A stretch of DNA of 64,000 nucleotides from Collinsella tanakaei (GCF_021531055.1 NZ_JADYTL010000002.1:272483-336482), one strand, 5' to 3'; shown: positions 34,841 to 44,530, counted from the stretch's first letter. The notes: generated by a model from the sequence alone, not told the origin. Numbers and translations: made by a program.

Positions 34841-34922
34841 CGTGAAAACACCCCGGCGACTTTTTTACATTGGCCTATGTCCGCATAGGCCAATGTAAAA
34901 AAGTCGCCGGGGTGTTTTCACG
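34841..34922. repeat. Perfect 39-bp-arm palindrome (CGACTTTTTTACATTGG family)
   Basis: Arms 34841-34879 and 34884-34922 match perfectly around a 4-nt loop. Core ACCCCGGCGACTTTTTTACA is shared with the 108-bp palindrome at 48025-48132. It lies in the divergent permease/regulator region (446 bp), where the transcript could fold into a very stable hairpin. Confidence 0.92.
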
Positions 34923-35044
34923 CGCAGGGCCTCCGCGCGACCGCTCGCCGACCATAAGCAACCGCTCACGTGGGTTGAAGCGCTCGGCATGGGTCCTGCC
35001 GGTGTCCTTTCCACCTTCGCTTCTTCTCATTACCCTCGCGTGCG

Positions 35045-35050
35045 TATAAT
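35045..35050 (+). promoter_or_regulatory. TATAAT -10 element of the YheO/DauR-type gene
   Basis: Perfect TATAAT 71 bp before the start codon at 35121. The -35 region is weak (TCTTCT). Confidence 0.5.
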
Positions 35051-35120
35051 AAAACCTAACCGATGAAAAATTGTTATCGCAGTAGCATATATTCGGTTCT
35101 GCGCCGTCGAATGGAGCATC

Positions 35121-35828
35121 ATGAACGCGACCGTCAAGAGTTTCGTACCCCTCGTCGACTTCCTCGAGGCCGTCTTGGGCGCAAACAGCGAGATCGTCCT
35201 GCACGACTTCACCGATCCCGACCACTCCATCGTCGACATCCGCAACGCGCACGTCTCCGGCCGCACCATCGGCGCGCCCGCGACCGACCTCGCCGTCAAG
35301 ATCATGAACGGCGCCTATGCCGACCGCGATTTCGTCGCCGGCTACACCACCCGCAGCGCGGGCAACAAGGCGCTGCGCTCCGCATCATTCATCATCCGCG
35401 AAGACGGCCGCTGCGTGGGCATGATGTGCATCAACACCGACGTCTCGCTGCTCAACCGACTCGACGCCCTCGTGCAGCAGATCGTGACGGCCTACGGCGG
35501 CGTCCCGACATCCGAGTCCGCCGCCGGCACCGAGGCGCCCACCGCACCCGTCCTGCCGATCCACACCGCCGCCTCGGGCGCCCACGAGGTCGAGAGCCTC
35601 ACCGACTCGACGCAGGACCTCATCGCCCGCAACATCGAGGACCTCGTCGCCGAGCGTGGCCTTTCCATCGACAAGCTCGGGCAGGCCGAGCGCGTCGACA
35701 TCATCCGCACGCTCAACGCCAACGGCATGTTCCTGCTCAAAGGTGCTGTCGCCAGCTGTGCGGAGACCATGGGGATCTCGGAGCCGAGCGTCTATCGCTA
35801 CCTGCAGAAGGTTCGCAAAGAGGGCTGA
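35121..35828 (+). CDS. YheO/DauR-type transcriptional regulator (PAS-like + HTH)
   Basis: 235 residues. YheO-like domain with EIVLHDFTDPDHSIVDIRNA, HVSGRTIG and GMMCINTDVS; a Ser/Ala/Pro linker at about 130-160; a DauR-type HTH at the C-terminus (ERVDIIRTLNANGMFLL then ISEPSVYRYLQKV). Divergent from the purine permease, so the permease-ssnA-ygfK operon is the likely target, with a purine or catabolite as ligand. Paralogue of the regulator at 4,319. Confidence 0.87.
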   Translation: MNATVKSFVPLVDFLEAVLGANSEIVLHDFTDPDHSIVDIRNAHVSGRTIGAPATDLAVKIMNGAYADRDFVAGYTTRSAGNKALRSASFIIREDGRCVGMMCINTDVSLLNRLDALVQQIVTAYGGVPTSESAAGTEAPTAPVLPIHTAASGAHEVESLTDSTQDLIARNIEDLVAERGLSIDKLGQAERVDIIRTLNANGMFLLKGAVASCAETMGISEPSVYRYLQKVRKEG

Positions 35829-35916
35829 TCACACGGAGCTGGCAGGACGCCGCAACGCGTTGTGCTGCGTTTTCGCCCGATTCGTCGTCCTTTCTTCCCA
35901 CGTTTCGGCGCTACTC

Positions 35917-36043
35917 CGTTTACGGTTCGGTTTTGCGGGCGCCTCTCGAGTACACGCGCGTTCCGCGTTCACGTTTGCGCAGGTCACGGCCTTGTCCGTT
36001 GTTCGTCTATATTACGAGATCGCTCAAAACCGAACCCTAAACG
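35917..36043. repeat. About 125-bp imperfect inverted element (TTTACGGTTCGGTTTTG family), copy 2
   Basis: TTTACGGTTCGGTTTTG near 35919 and CTCAAAACCGAACCCTAAAC near 36024 form the arms; the interior resembles copy 1 at 5066-5190. It fills most of the gap 35829-36140; no gene seen. Confidence 0.7.
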
Positions 36044-36140
36044 TCATCACGGCTCCTGGCACCCTGCGTGCGACACGTATCCGCCGTTTTCCCACCTTCG
36101 TTTCCTGCGATTTCGGCGCAGCGTGACCTTCCAAACCAGA

Positions 36141-36172
36141 ACAAGGGGCCGTGCACATGCACGACCCCTTGT
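36141..36172 (-). terminator. Terminator-like hairpin after ridA
   Basis: ACAAGGGG and CCCCTTGT arms extend inward through a G-U pair to a stem of about 14 bp. It lies 32 bp beyond the ridA stop; the T-tract is weak. Confidence 0.55.
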
Positions 36173-36203
36173 ACCGTTTGCCTGTTTGCGGGGAAATCCG
36201 CGA

Positions 36204-36581
36204 CTACAGCGCGGCGATGACCTCGATCTCGACCAGGCCACCGGCGGGAAGCGCGCCCACCTGCACGGCGCTGCGCGCCGGGAACGGCTGGGAGAACTTG
36301 GAGGCGTAGATCTCGTTCACCTTGGCGAAATCGGCGATATCGGCCAGGAAGACCGTCGTCTTGACCACGTTGTCGAAAGTGGCGCCGGCGGCGGCGAGCA
36401 GGGCCTCGACGTTGGCGAGCGACTGGGTCGCCTGCGCCTCGACGCCCTCGGGCATCTTGCCGGTCGCAGGGTCGATGCCGAGCTGGCCGGACAAAAAGAC
36501 CATGTTGCCCGTCTTGATGCCGGCGGAATAGGGGCCGAGCGCCGCGGGGGCCTTGTCGGATGCGATGACGTTCTTGTCCAT
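36204..36581 (-). CDS. ridA: RidA family enamine/imine deaminase
   Basis: 125 residues. RidA signatures: APAALGPYSAGIKTGNMVFLSGQ, an N-V-x-x-L-L segment (LANVEALLAAAG), VKTTVFLADIADF, and PFPARSAVQVGALPAGGLVEIEVIA with the substrate-binding Arg and the terminal Glu. It hydrolyses reactive 2-aminoacrylate and related enamines to keto acids. ATG at 36581 follows AAGGAG. Because YgeX produces 2-aminoacrylate, and the two promoters share paired sites, RidA here probably protects against that intermediate. Confidence 0.94.
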   Translation of the reverse strand: MDKNVIASDKAPAALGPYSAGIKTGNMVFLSGQLGIDPATGKMPEGVEAQATQSLANVEALLAAAGATFDNVVKTTVFLADIADFAKVNEIYASKFSQPFPARSAVQVGALPAGGLVEIEVIAAL

Positions 36582-36740
36582 GATCTGCTCCTTCGTTGCA
36601 GGTTGCCTACGTGCATCCACAACGGACGCCGGAATCCGGAGGCTATGGTGGACTTCGGCATCCGTTGCGTATCGGGCCTAAAGCACGAACGGCCCGGCGC
36701 TTTCGCGCTGCTTCCGATGCTAGCTCACGCTCTCACCGGT

Positions 36741-36776
36741 TGCAAGAAAATTATCACGTGTGAGAAAGTTTTATCC
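36741..36776. promoter_or_regulatory. Paired operator-like 16-mers upstream of ridA
   Basis: TGCAAGAAAATTATCA (about 36741) and TGAGAAAGTTTTATCC (about 36761) start 20 bp apart, as in the ygeX promoter; coordinates here are good to within one base. The central TCACGTGTGA parallels TCACATGTGA near ygeX. Confidence 0.5.
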
Positions 36777-37008
36777 GTAGGCGGCGGCGTGCGACGGTTG
36801 AATGGGAAAAGCGCCGACCCCCCTCGCTCCCCAGGGCTGTCCGGCATGCGTCCGGACAGCGCTGCGCATCCCGTTGCGTGCTCGTCGGTGAACATACCGC
36901 TCGACCCGTGGCGAAATGGTACGGCCCTGCGCACCACACGGCTCTTGCGCGGGGCGCACGGTATACTCAGGGGCTGGAAAACCCGAACGATCAGCTGGAA
37001 AGAAGCGT

Positions 37009-39519
37009 ATGAGCACATCTTCTGCCGAACGGCTCACGTCCGCACGCCATCCCGAACTGCTCTCCCCCGCCGGCGGGCCCGAGGCCTTCGCCGCCGCCGT
37101 CGCCGCGGGAGCCGATGCCATCTACTGCGGCATGGGCGCGTTCAACGCCCGGCGCAAGGCGACGAACTTCACCGACGAGGCCTTCGAGGCGGCCTGCCGC
37201 ATGGCGCACCTCGCCGGCACGCGCGTCTACGTGACCGTGAACATCGTCATCAAGGACGCCGAGATGGCCGATGCGCTCGAACTCGTCCGCCGCTGCGCGC
37301 AGCTGGGCGCCGACGCCTTCATCATCCAGGACTGGGGCCTGTTCTTTGAGATCGGTCGCCTCATGCCCGACCTCGAGCTGCACGTATCCACGCAGGCGAA
37401 CATCCACGACCTGCGCGCGACCCGCTGGTGCCGCGACGCGGGCGCCGACCGCGTGACGCTGTCGCGCGAGCTGTCGATCCCCGAGATCGCCAAGATCTCG
37501 CAGGCGGGCGTGGACCTCGAGGTGTTCGCCCACGGCTCGATCTGCTTCTCGTACTCGGGCGTGTGCCTGCTGTCGAGCTTCGCTTGCGCGGGCCGCTCGG
37601 CGAACCGCGGCATGTGCGCGCAGCCCTGCCGCCTACCCTACGAGCTGCTCGACGAGAACGGCGCACCCATCCCCACACCCGGCCGCGAGCGCGCCCTGTG
37701 CCCACGCGACAACTGCACCGCCGAGCTGCTGCCCGAACTGATCGAGGCCGGCGCCGGCGCCCTCAAGCTCGAGGGTCGCATGAAGGCATCCGACTACGTC
37801 CACTCGGTGACCCGCGCCTACCGCGAGGCCCTCGACGACGCGCTGGGACGCACCACGTCCGCCCCCGATGACCTGCGCGACCGTGCGCGCCGCCTCAAGC
37901 GCTGCTTCAATCGCGACTTCACGAGCGCCTACCAGCACGGCACCTCGGGCGACGAGATGATGAGCTACGAGCGCTCCAACAACCGCGGCCAGACCGTGGG
38001 CGAGGTGCTGGACAGCCGTCGCGCCAACAACCCCGCCGGCCTGCACCCGGACGACCGGCGCGTGCGCGCGGCCATCGTGCGCATCCGTCTCGACGAGCCG
38101 GTCGGCAAGGGAGACCTGCTCGAGCTGCGCCACGATGACGAGTTCGACCGGTTTTTGACCGTCACCGTCCGCGAGGACGCGCCGGCGGGTTCCGTCATCG
38201 AGTGCCGCGCCGCCCGTGCCATGCCGCGCGGCGCCATCGTGCGCCTCATCCGCAGCCAGGCCGCGCTCGACGAGGCCGCCGCTGCGCTCCATCGCGACGT
38301 CCCGCGCAAGCGCGCCGTCGACGTGCGCATCCGCGCCCGTATCGGCGAGGCCTTCTCGGTCGAGCTCGCCTGCAGCGACGATCCGGCCTTCACCGCGGCG
38401 GCAAGCGGCTTTACCGTCGAGCCGGCGCGCACCCGCCCCGTCACCGCCGACGATCTGATCGAGCATGTGGGACGTATGGGGTCGTCGCCCTTCGAGGCGG
38501 CATCCTTTACGGTCGAGCTGGACGAGGGCTGCGGCATGGGCTTTTCCGCCGTGCACAAGGTGCGCGCCGCCGCATGCGAGGCGCTCGAGCGGGTCATGCT
38601 CGACGGCTGCCGCATGCGCGCCGAGCGCCTGAGCGAGCTGCCCGCGTTCGAGCGGACCGCCCTCACCGCAGCCACCGATGAGGCCTGCGGGCAAAGTGAT
38701 TCCGTAGGTGCCGTCATCTGCGCCATCGCGCCGACGCTCGACGCCGCCGACGCCGCCCGCGCGGCGGGTGCCGAGCGCATCTACATGACCGCCGACGCGC
38801 TCGCCGAAGCCGGCCTGACGCCTGACGAGGCGCGTGAGCGCGACATCATCCCGATCCTCGACGAGATCTGCCGCGAGGCCGACCACACCCACGTGGATCC
38901 CTGGCTGCAGTCGGGTGCACCCGCCGCGATCGGCAACATCTCCGAGCTCGCCCTCGCCGTCGAACGCGGTGCCGCGCCCGAAGTGCGCAGCTGCGTCCCC
39001 GTGCACAACGTCGCGTGCATCCATGCGCTCGAATCGCACGGGGCGGCGGGCCTGTGGCTTTCGCCGGAGCTCACCTTGGACGAGATCGTACGCATCGCCC
39101 CGCACGCCGCGGTGCCCGTCGGCATCGTGGTCTCGGGCAAGCCGCGCGTCATGACGAGTGAGCACTGTATCCTGCAGGTCGCCGGCGGCTGCATCCACGA
39201 CTGCGCGCACTGCCGCCTGCGGGCCCGCGACCTTTCCCTGCGCAACATCGACGGCAAGGTGCTACCGATCCGCACCGACATCCACGGCCGGTCGCGCCTG
39301 TACGACGGTATCCCGCTCGACATCACGCCGCAGCTTCCCCGGCTGCTCTCCGCAGGCCTCACGCGCTTCGCCGTGGATGGCACGCTGATCGACGCCGACG
39401 AGCTCGCCCAGCTGGTCTCCCGCGCGCGCCGCGCCCTCGATGCGGCGCAGGCCGGTCGCAAGCCGGCCAAGCGCCTGCCCGGCACCTCGGCCGGTTGCCT
39501 GTTCGTGGGGGTCGAGTAA
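37009..39519 (+). CDS. U32 family protein with DUF3656 (RlhA-like)
   Basis: 836 residues. U32 domain: ELLSPAGGPEAFAAAVAAGA, YCGMGAFNARRKATNF, and the Cys cluster region Cys179, Cys186, Cys193, Cys203 and Cys207 (CAGRSANRGMCAQPC), then KLEGRMKASDYV. The middle contains the DUF3656 collagenase-like insert and the C-terminus repeats a U32-like half (AGGCIHDCAHCRLR). Members such as RlhA hydroxylate 23S rRNA using prephenate; older annotations call them peptidases. Start MSTSSAERL follows GGAAAGAAG. The RluA-type gene begins 3 bp after the stop, so both may act in rRNA modification. Confidence 0.9.
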   Translation: MSTSSAERLTSARHPELLSPAGGPEAFAAAVAAGADAIYCGMGAFNARRKATNFTDEAFEAACRMAHLAGTRVYVTVNIVIKDAEMADALELVRRCAQLGADAFIIQDWGLFFEIGRLMPDLELHVSTQANIHDLRATRWCRDAGADRVTLSRELSIPEIAKISQAGVDLEVFAHGSICFSYSGVCLLSSFACAGRSANRGMCAQPCRLPYELLDENGAPIPTPGRERALCPRDNCTAELLPELIEAGAGALKLEGRMKASDYVHSVTRAYREALDDALGRTTSAPDDLRDRARRLKRCFNRDFTSAYQHGTSGDEMMSYERSNNRGQTVGEVLDSRRANNPAGLHPDDRRVRAAIVRIRLDEPVGKGDLLELRHDDEFDRFLTVTVREDAPAGSVIECRAARAMPRGAIVRLIRSQAALDEAAAALHRDVPRKRAVDVRIRARIGEAFSVELACSDDPAFTAAASGFTVEPARTRPVTADDLIEHVGRMGSSPFEAASFTVELDEGCGMGFSAVHKVRAAACEALERVMLDGCRMRAERLSELPAFERTALTAATDEACGQSDSVGAVICAIAPTLDAADAARAAGAERIYMTADALAEAGLTPDEARERDIIPILDEICREADHTHVDPWLQSGAPAAIGNISELALAVERGAAPEVRSCVPVHNVACIHALESHGAAGLWLSPELTLDEIVRIAPHAAVPVGIVVSGKPRVMTSEHCILQVAGGCIHDCAHCRLRARDLSLRNIDGKVLPIRTDIHGRSRLYDGIPLDITPQLPRLLSAGLTRFAVDGTLIDADELAQLVSRARRALDAAQAGRKPAKRLPGTSAGCLFVGVE

Positions 39520-39522
39520 TCC

Positions 39523-40194
39523 ATGGCGGGCCCGGTCGTCCTCTTTGAGAGCCCGACGCTGCTGGCGGTCGACAAACCCGCCGGCATCATCGTGCACGGC
39601 GACGGCACGGGCGCGACTACGCTCACCGACGAGGTACGCACCTTCCTGCGCGACCGCGGCGATGCAGACGACGCACAACGCGCCAGCGAGCTGCAGGCGC
39701 TCCAGCGTCTGGACCGCGATACCTCGGGCATCGTGCTGTTCTCGACCTGCAAGCAGACCCAGCCCGCCTACGACCGCATGATCGCCGAGCATCGGCTCAC
39801 CAAACGCTACCTCGCGGTCGTCTGCGGGGCGCCCGCGTGGCGCGAACGCACCTTCACGGGGCCGATCGGCCGCGACCGGCACGATGCCCGACGCATGCGC
39901 GTGAGCCGTACGGGCAAGCCGGCGACCACGCATGCCCGCGTCCTTGCCCAGGCCCGCATTCGCGGTCAAGTGCTCACCTTGCTCGACGTCTCGATCGAAA
40001 CCGGCCGCAAGCACCAGATCCGCGTGCATCTTTCCCATGCGGGGCTGCCCATTGTAGGTGACGTCCTCTACGGTCGTCCCGATCCCGCAGGCCTCATGCT
40101 CCACGCGGCACATCTCGCCTTCACCGACCCCATCGACGCCGCACAGGTACGCATCACCTCCCCCACCCCCGCCCGCTTCCCCGTGGGAAAATAG
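39523..40194 (+). CDS. RluA family pseudouridine synthase
   Basis: 223 residues. Catalytic motif LQRLDRDTSGIVLF (Asp64), LTKRYLAVVCG, and the C-terminal ETGRKHQIRVHLSHAGLPIVGD are typical of RluA/RluD. There is no N-terminal S4 domain, so it resembles the short RluA/TruC type acting on rRNA or tRNA. It follows the U32 gene by 3 bp (coupled). The last codons and stop lie inside a hairpin repeat (40181-40217), which can terminate the operon. Confidence 0.93.
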   Translation: MAGPVVLFESPTLLAVDKPAGIIVHGDGTGATTLTDEVRTFLRDRGDADDAQRASELQALQRLDRDTSGIVLFSTCKQTQPAYDRMIAEHRLTKRYLAVVCGAPAWRERTFTGPIGRDRHDARRMRVSRTGKPATTHARVLAQARIRGQVLTLLDVSIETGRKHQIRVHLSHAGLPIVGDVLYGRPDPAGLMLHAAHLAFTDPIDAAQVRITSPTPARFPVGK

Positions 40195-40217
40195 GGACAG
40201 TCCCTAATTTCCCACGG
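40181..40217. repeat. Hairpin overlapping the pseudouridine synthase stop codon
   Basis: CCGTGGGAAAATAGGGAC and GTCCCTAATTTCCCACGG form an 18-bp stem with one mismatch and almost no loop. The TAG stop at 40192-40194 lies in the left arm. Confidence 0.8.
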
Positions 40218-40228
40218 CAGGAGCGGAT

Positions 40229-41581
40229 ATGAGACGGTACGTGACAACCGGCGATGGGCAGCGGACCTTTGCCGAAGAACCCCTTCGTTGGCGCCATGAC
40301 GACACGAGCGAGGGGCGGCAGATCGTCTTGTATCCCAAGGCGCCCCGCCAGCGCGTCATCGGGTTCGGCGGCGCGCTGACCGAGGCGTCCGCCTGGGTGT
40401 TCGCCCAAATGCCCGCCGCGCTCCAAGATGAGGTCCTCATCCGCTGCTTCGGCCCCGCCTCGCACAGAGGCAACGACTACACCTTGTGCCGAACGCATCT
40501 GCAGAGCTGCGATTTTGCGCGCGACAACTACGCCTACGTGACGCGCCCGCGTCGCGGGCAAGACGTGCTCGACACCTTTACCATCGAGCACGACCGCGGC
40601 CTGCTCATCCCCTTCATCCGCTGTTGTCGGGCATTGGCGCCCGAGCTCTCGCTCGTCGCGGCACCGTGGTCGCCACCCGCGTTCATGAAGACGAACCGCT
40701 CCATGAACCACGGCGGGAAGCTCCGCGCACGCTATGCCGACGCCTGGGCGCGCGTGCTCGCCCGCACTGTCGCCGCTTGGCGCGCCGAAGGGGTACCCAT
40801 AGAGCGCCTCGCCGTCCAAAACGAACCGATGGCGACCCAGACCTGGGACTCCTGCGTCTATACCGCGCAGGAGGAGGCGTGCTTCGCCGCACGGCACCTC
40901 AAACCAGCCCTCGCCGTCGAAGGGCTCGACGACGTCAAACTCCTCGTATGGGACCACAACAAGGAGCGGCTCGTATCCCGTATGAGCGATATCGATGCTG
41001 TGCTCACGGCCGACGGCGGCCTTCCGGCGACGTTTGCCGGCGCGGCGTTCCACTGGTACACCGGCGACCACTTCGACGCCGTACGACTCGCCCGCACCCT
41101 GTATCCGGACTGCGAGCTCATCCATACCGAAGGTTGTGCCGCGTTCTCCGATGGCAAGGGCGAGCACACCGCCACCGACGCCGAGCACTACGCGCACGAC
41201 ATGATCGGCGACCTCAACGCCGGTGCGAACGGCTACATCGACTGGAATATCCTGCTCGATGAGCAGGGCGGCCCCAACCACGTGGGCAACTACTGCGACG
41301 CGCCGCTCATGTACGACCGCGCCTCCGAGCGGCTGATCGTCAACCGCAGCTTTTACTACATCGGGCACATCACGCGCTTCGTGCAGCCCGGCGCACGCAT
41401 CGTCCCCACCTCGAGCTACACCGATAGGCTCGAGACCCTAGGCGCTCTCAACGTTGATGGTACGCACGCCCTTGTCATCCTCAATCGCGGTACGCGAGAT
41501 CGATCTGCCATCGTACGGCATGGGGATCGAACCGCACGCGTGACCGCACCCGCCCATAGCATCCAGACGCTTGTGTGGTAG
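40229..41581 (+). CDS. Glycoside hydrolase family 30 enzyme
   Basis: 450 residues. GH30 landmarks: IGFGGALTEASAWVF, APWSPPAFMKTN, AVQNEPMATQTWDS with acid/base Glu199, and LIHTEGC with nucleophile Glu301, then GANGYIDWNILLDEQGGPNH. No signal peptide, so it is cytosolic and should act on imported beta-glucosides/xylosides or glycosphingolipid-derived sugars. Start at 40229 overlaps the hairpin repeat region, with GGAGCGG upstream. No transporter is adjacent. Confidence 0.93.
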   Translation: MRRYVTTGDGQRTFAEEPLRWRHDDTSEGRQIVLYPKAPRQRVIGFGGALTEASAWVFAQMPAALQDEVLIRCFGPASHRGNDYTLCRTHLQSCDFARDNYAYVTRPRRGQDVLDTFTIEHDRGLLIPFIRCCRALAPELSLVAAPWSPPAFMKTNRSMNHGGKLRARYADAWARVLARTVAAWRAEGVPIERLAVQNEPMATQTWDSCVYTAQEEACFAARHLKPALAVEGLDDVKLLVWDHNKERLVSRMSDIDAVLTADGGLPATFAGAAFHWYTGDHFDAVRLARTLYPDCELIHTEGCAAFSDGKGEHTATDAEHYAHDMIGDLNAGANGYIDWNILLDEQGGPNHVGNYCDAPLMYDRASERLIVNRSFYYIGHITRFVQPGARIVPTSSYTDRLETLGALNVDGTHALVILNRGTRDRSAIVRHGDRTARVTAPAHSIQTLVW

Positions 41582-41662
41582 AAGCTTCATCCCCGATAGG
41601 CGTCGGCTCGCCAGCACGCGCCGGACGCCTCGCCTGCACGGCACCGCCGGTGAGATGGCCCT

Positions 41663-41909
41663 CTACTGACAGTCGGAACTCTCTATTGACAGCTGGAACT
41701 CTCTATTGACAGTGGAAACCCAGTACTGACAAAACGTCGGTTTCTAGGCCATGTTCTGTCAGTAGTGAGTTCTCACTGTCAGTAGGGAGTTCCTGTTGTC
41801 AGTAGTGAGTTTTGGCTGTCAGTGGCGAGTTCTTGCTGCCAGCAGGGAGTTCCGACTGTCAGTAGGGAGTTTCACGGTCACGGGGGCTGCCGTTGTCAGC
41901 AGTGAGTTC
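41663..41909. repeat. 20-bp inverted tandem array, locus 4
   Basis: Left units (ACTGACAGTCGGAACTCTCT type), a core with ACTGACAAAACGTCGG, then about eight inverted units that decay outward (for example GCTGCCAGCAGGGAGTTCC). It lies between the convergent GH30 and rplX genes. The rest of the 508-bp gap, apart from the terminator, shows no gene. Confidence 0.88.
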
Positions 41910-42029
41910 CTTCCATCGGGAGAGAACCCGTGCCGCCAGCAGCTCACCCGCCTCCAGCGACAGCCCCCGCCCCCTGCAGCACCCCGCAGCCAGCAGCGCC
42001 CCGCGCCGCCCGTAGCCAGCCACCGAACG

Positions 42030-42063
42030 AAAAAAGCGCCCCTGGACCGAAGTCCAAGGGCGC
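42030..42063 (-). terminator. Strong rho-independent terminator after rplX
   Basis: On the minus strand GCGCCCTTGGAC-TTCG-GTCCAGGGGCGC is followed by TTTTTT. It ends the ribosomal protein operon at rplX, where most bacteria continue into rplE. Confidence 0.9.
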
Positions 42064-42089
42064 AATCACGAGCGATATGCTCAGGCGGT

Positions 42090-42401
42090 TTAGAACTCGG
42101 CGCCGCACTTCTTGCAGACGCGCAGCTTGTTCTTGCCGTCCTTCTTGTGGCCGACGCGGGTGGCCTGGCCGCACTTGGGGCAGATGAGCATCACGTTGGA
42201 GGCGTCGATGGCAGCCTCCTGGGACACGATGCCGCCCTGCTGGTTCTGCGCGGTGGGCTTCATGGCCTTCTTGACGATGGCCACACCCTCGACGACGACC
42301 TTGCCCTCAGCGGGAAGCGCACGCAGGACGGTACCCGTCTTGCCGCGATCCTTGCCGGAGAGCACCTTGACGTTATCGCCCTTCTTGATGGACATAGACA
42401 T
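42090..42401 (-). CDS. rplX: 50S ribosomal protein L24
   Basis: 103 residues. KOW motif [18 protein letters not shown] at the N-terminus and a Cys pair region CPKCG...CKKCGAEF at the C-terminus. An assembly-initiating 23S rRNA binder. The first of two close ATGs is chosen (GGGGAG six bases upstream). Last gene of the operon; followed by a terminator instead of rplE. Confidence 0.97.
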   Translation of the reverse strand: MSMSIKKGDNVKVLSGKDRGKTGTVLRALPAEGKVVVEGVAIVKKAMKPTAQNQQGGIVSQEAAIDASNVMLICPKCGQATRVGHKKDGKNKLRVCKKCGAEF

Positions 42402-42416
42402 AACGGTCTCCCCTTA

Positions 42417-42785
42417 CTACAGGGTCTCGGGTGCAAGCGAGACGATCTTCATGTACTTCTTGTCACGAAGCTCACGAGCGACGGGCCCGAAGATACGGGT
42501 GCCGACGGGCGAGCCGTCCTTGTTGATGACGACGGCGGCGTTGTCATCAAAGCGGATGTAGGAACCGTCCTTGCGACGGATCTCCTTCACAGTTCGGACG
42601 ACGACGCAACGCACGACGTCCTTCTTCTTGACGTTGGCGCCCGGGGTGGCCTCCTGGACGGCGGCGATGATCACGTCACCGATGCCGGCGTAACGACGCT
42701 TGGAGCCACCGAGCACCTTGATGCAGCGAACCTTGCGCGCACCGGAGTTGTCAGCAACCGTGAGCATGGTTTGCATTTGAATCAT
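42417..42785 (-). CDS. rplN: 50S ribosomal protein L14
   Basis: 122 residues, the usual L14 length, from ATG 42785 (GGAGGAA upstream): [32 protein letters not shown] and [20 protein letters not shown]. It binds 23S rRNA near the inter-subunit bridge. It lies between rpsQ (103 bp upstream) and rplX. Confidence 0.97.
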   Translation of the reverse strand: MIQMQTMLTVADNSGARKVRCIKVLGGSKRRYAGIGDVIIAAVQEATPGANVKKKDVVRCVVVRTVKEIRRKDGSYIRFDDNAAVVINKDGSPVGTRIFGPVARELRDKKYMKIVSLAPETL

Positions 42786-42888
42786 GGTAGTTCCTCCGAA
42801 TGAGAGAACGATGAGAGGTACGCCGGCCATATCTGGGCCCTGGGGGCGCCGGCGCGGCGCACATCATCGAAAGAAGCGTACGGTCGTG

Positions 42889-43155
42889 TTACTTGGCGCG
42901 CTCGATGATCTCGACAAGACGCCAACGCTTCATCTTGGACAGAGGACGGGTCTCCATGATGCGAACGGTGTCGCCCACGCCGGCCGTGCACTCCTCGTCG
43001 TGCGCGTGAAACTTCTTGGTGCTGGTCATCATCTTGCCGTACTTCGGGTGACGCTTGCGCTCCGTGGTCTGGACAACGATGGTCTTGTTGCCCGAGATGG
43101 AGACGACGACGCCCTGGCGGACCTTGCGCGCGTTACGCTCAGTCGTTTCAGTCAT
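42889..43155 (-). CDS. rpsQ: 30S ribosomal protein S17
   Basis: 88 residues with [36 protein letters not shown] and [23 protein letters not shown], the standard S17 OB-fold. Primary 16S rRNA binder. 17 bp after rpmC. Confidence 0.97.
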   Translation of the reverse strand: MTETTERNARKVRQGVVVSISGNKTIVVQTTERKRHPKYGKMMTSTKKFHAHDEECTAGVGDTVRIMETRPLSKMKRWRLVEIIERAK

Positions 43156-43172
43156 GCTTCACTCCTGCGATT

Positions 43173-43388
43173 CTACTCGGTGACAGCGGACTTCTCCGCT
43201 GCGATCTGACGGGCGCGCTGCTCCGTGAGGACGCGAGCGATGTCCTTCTTCACGGTCTTGACGCGAGCGGTGTTGTCCAGCTGGCTGGTGGCCATCTGGA
43301 AACGAAGGTTGAAGAGCTCGGCGCGCAGCTCCTTCAGCTTGTCAGCAAGCTGGGCATCCGAAAGCTCACGAATCTCTGCGGGCTTCAT
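43173..43388 (-). CDS. rpmC: 50S ribosomal protein L29
   Basis: 71 residues: [20 protein letters not shown] and [15 protein letters not shown], the two-helix L29 fold near the exit tunnel. Its start follows the rplP stop directly (43389), so translation is coupled. Confidence 0.97.
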   Translation of the reverse strand: MKPAEIRELSDAQLADKLKELRAELFNLRFQMATSQLDNTARVKTVKKDIARVLTEQRARQIAAEKSAVTE

Positions 43389-43816
43389 TTACTTATCCTC
43401 CCCGTCCTGAGTAGCGCGGGTAATGACCTTGGTCTTGATCGGCAGCTTGTGCTGGGCCAGACGAAGAGCCTCGCGGGCGATCTCGTCGGAGACGCCGGAG
43501 ATCTCGAACATGACACGGCCGGGCTTGACGACGGCCACCCACTCCTCGGGGTTACCCTTACCGGAGCCCATGCGGGTCTCGGCGGGCTTCTTGGTGATGG
43601 GCTTGTCAGGGAAGATCGTGATGAACACGCGGCCACCACGCTTCATGTAACGGGTCATGGCGACACGGGCGGCCTCGATCTGGCGGTTGGTGATCCAATG
43701 CGCCTCGAGGGCCTGCAGACCGTAATCACCGAAGTGAAGTTGGGTATGACCCTTGGCGCGACCCTTCATGGAGCCACGCTGCACCTTACGGTGGAGAACA
43801 CGCTTAGGGGCAAGCA

Positions 43817-43817
<1 letters not shown>
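43389..43817 (-). CDS. rplP: 50S ribosomal protein L16
   Basis: 142 residues: [46 protein letters not shown] and [15 protein letters not shown]. Starts with GTG that shares its G with the rpsC TAG stop (one-base overlap), so it is tightly coupled to rpsC. L16 organises the A-site tRNA elbow region. Confidence 0.97.
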
Positions 43818-44527
<710 letters not shown>

Positions 44528-44530
44528 AGC

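Noticed and set aside
40229..41581. Secreted glycosidase
   Set aside because: The GH30 protein starts MRRYVTTGDGQRTF with no hydrophobic signal segment, so it is taken as cytosolic.
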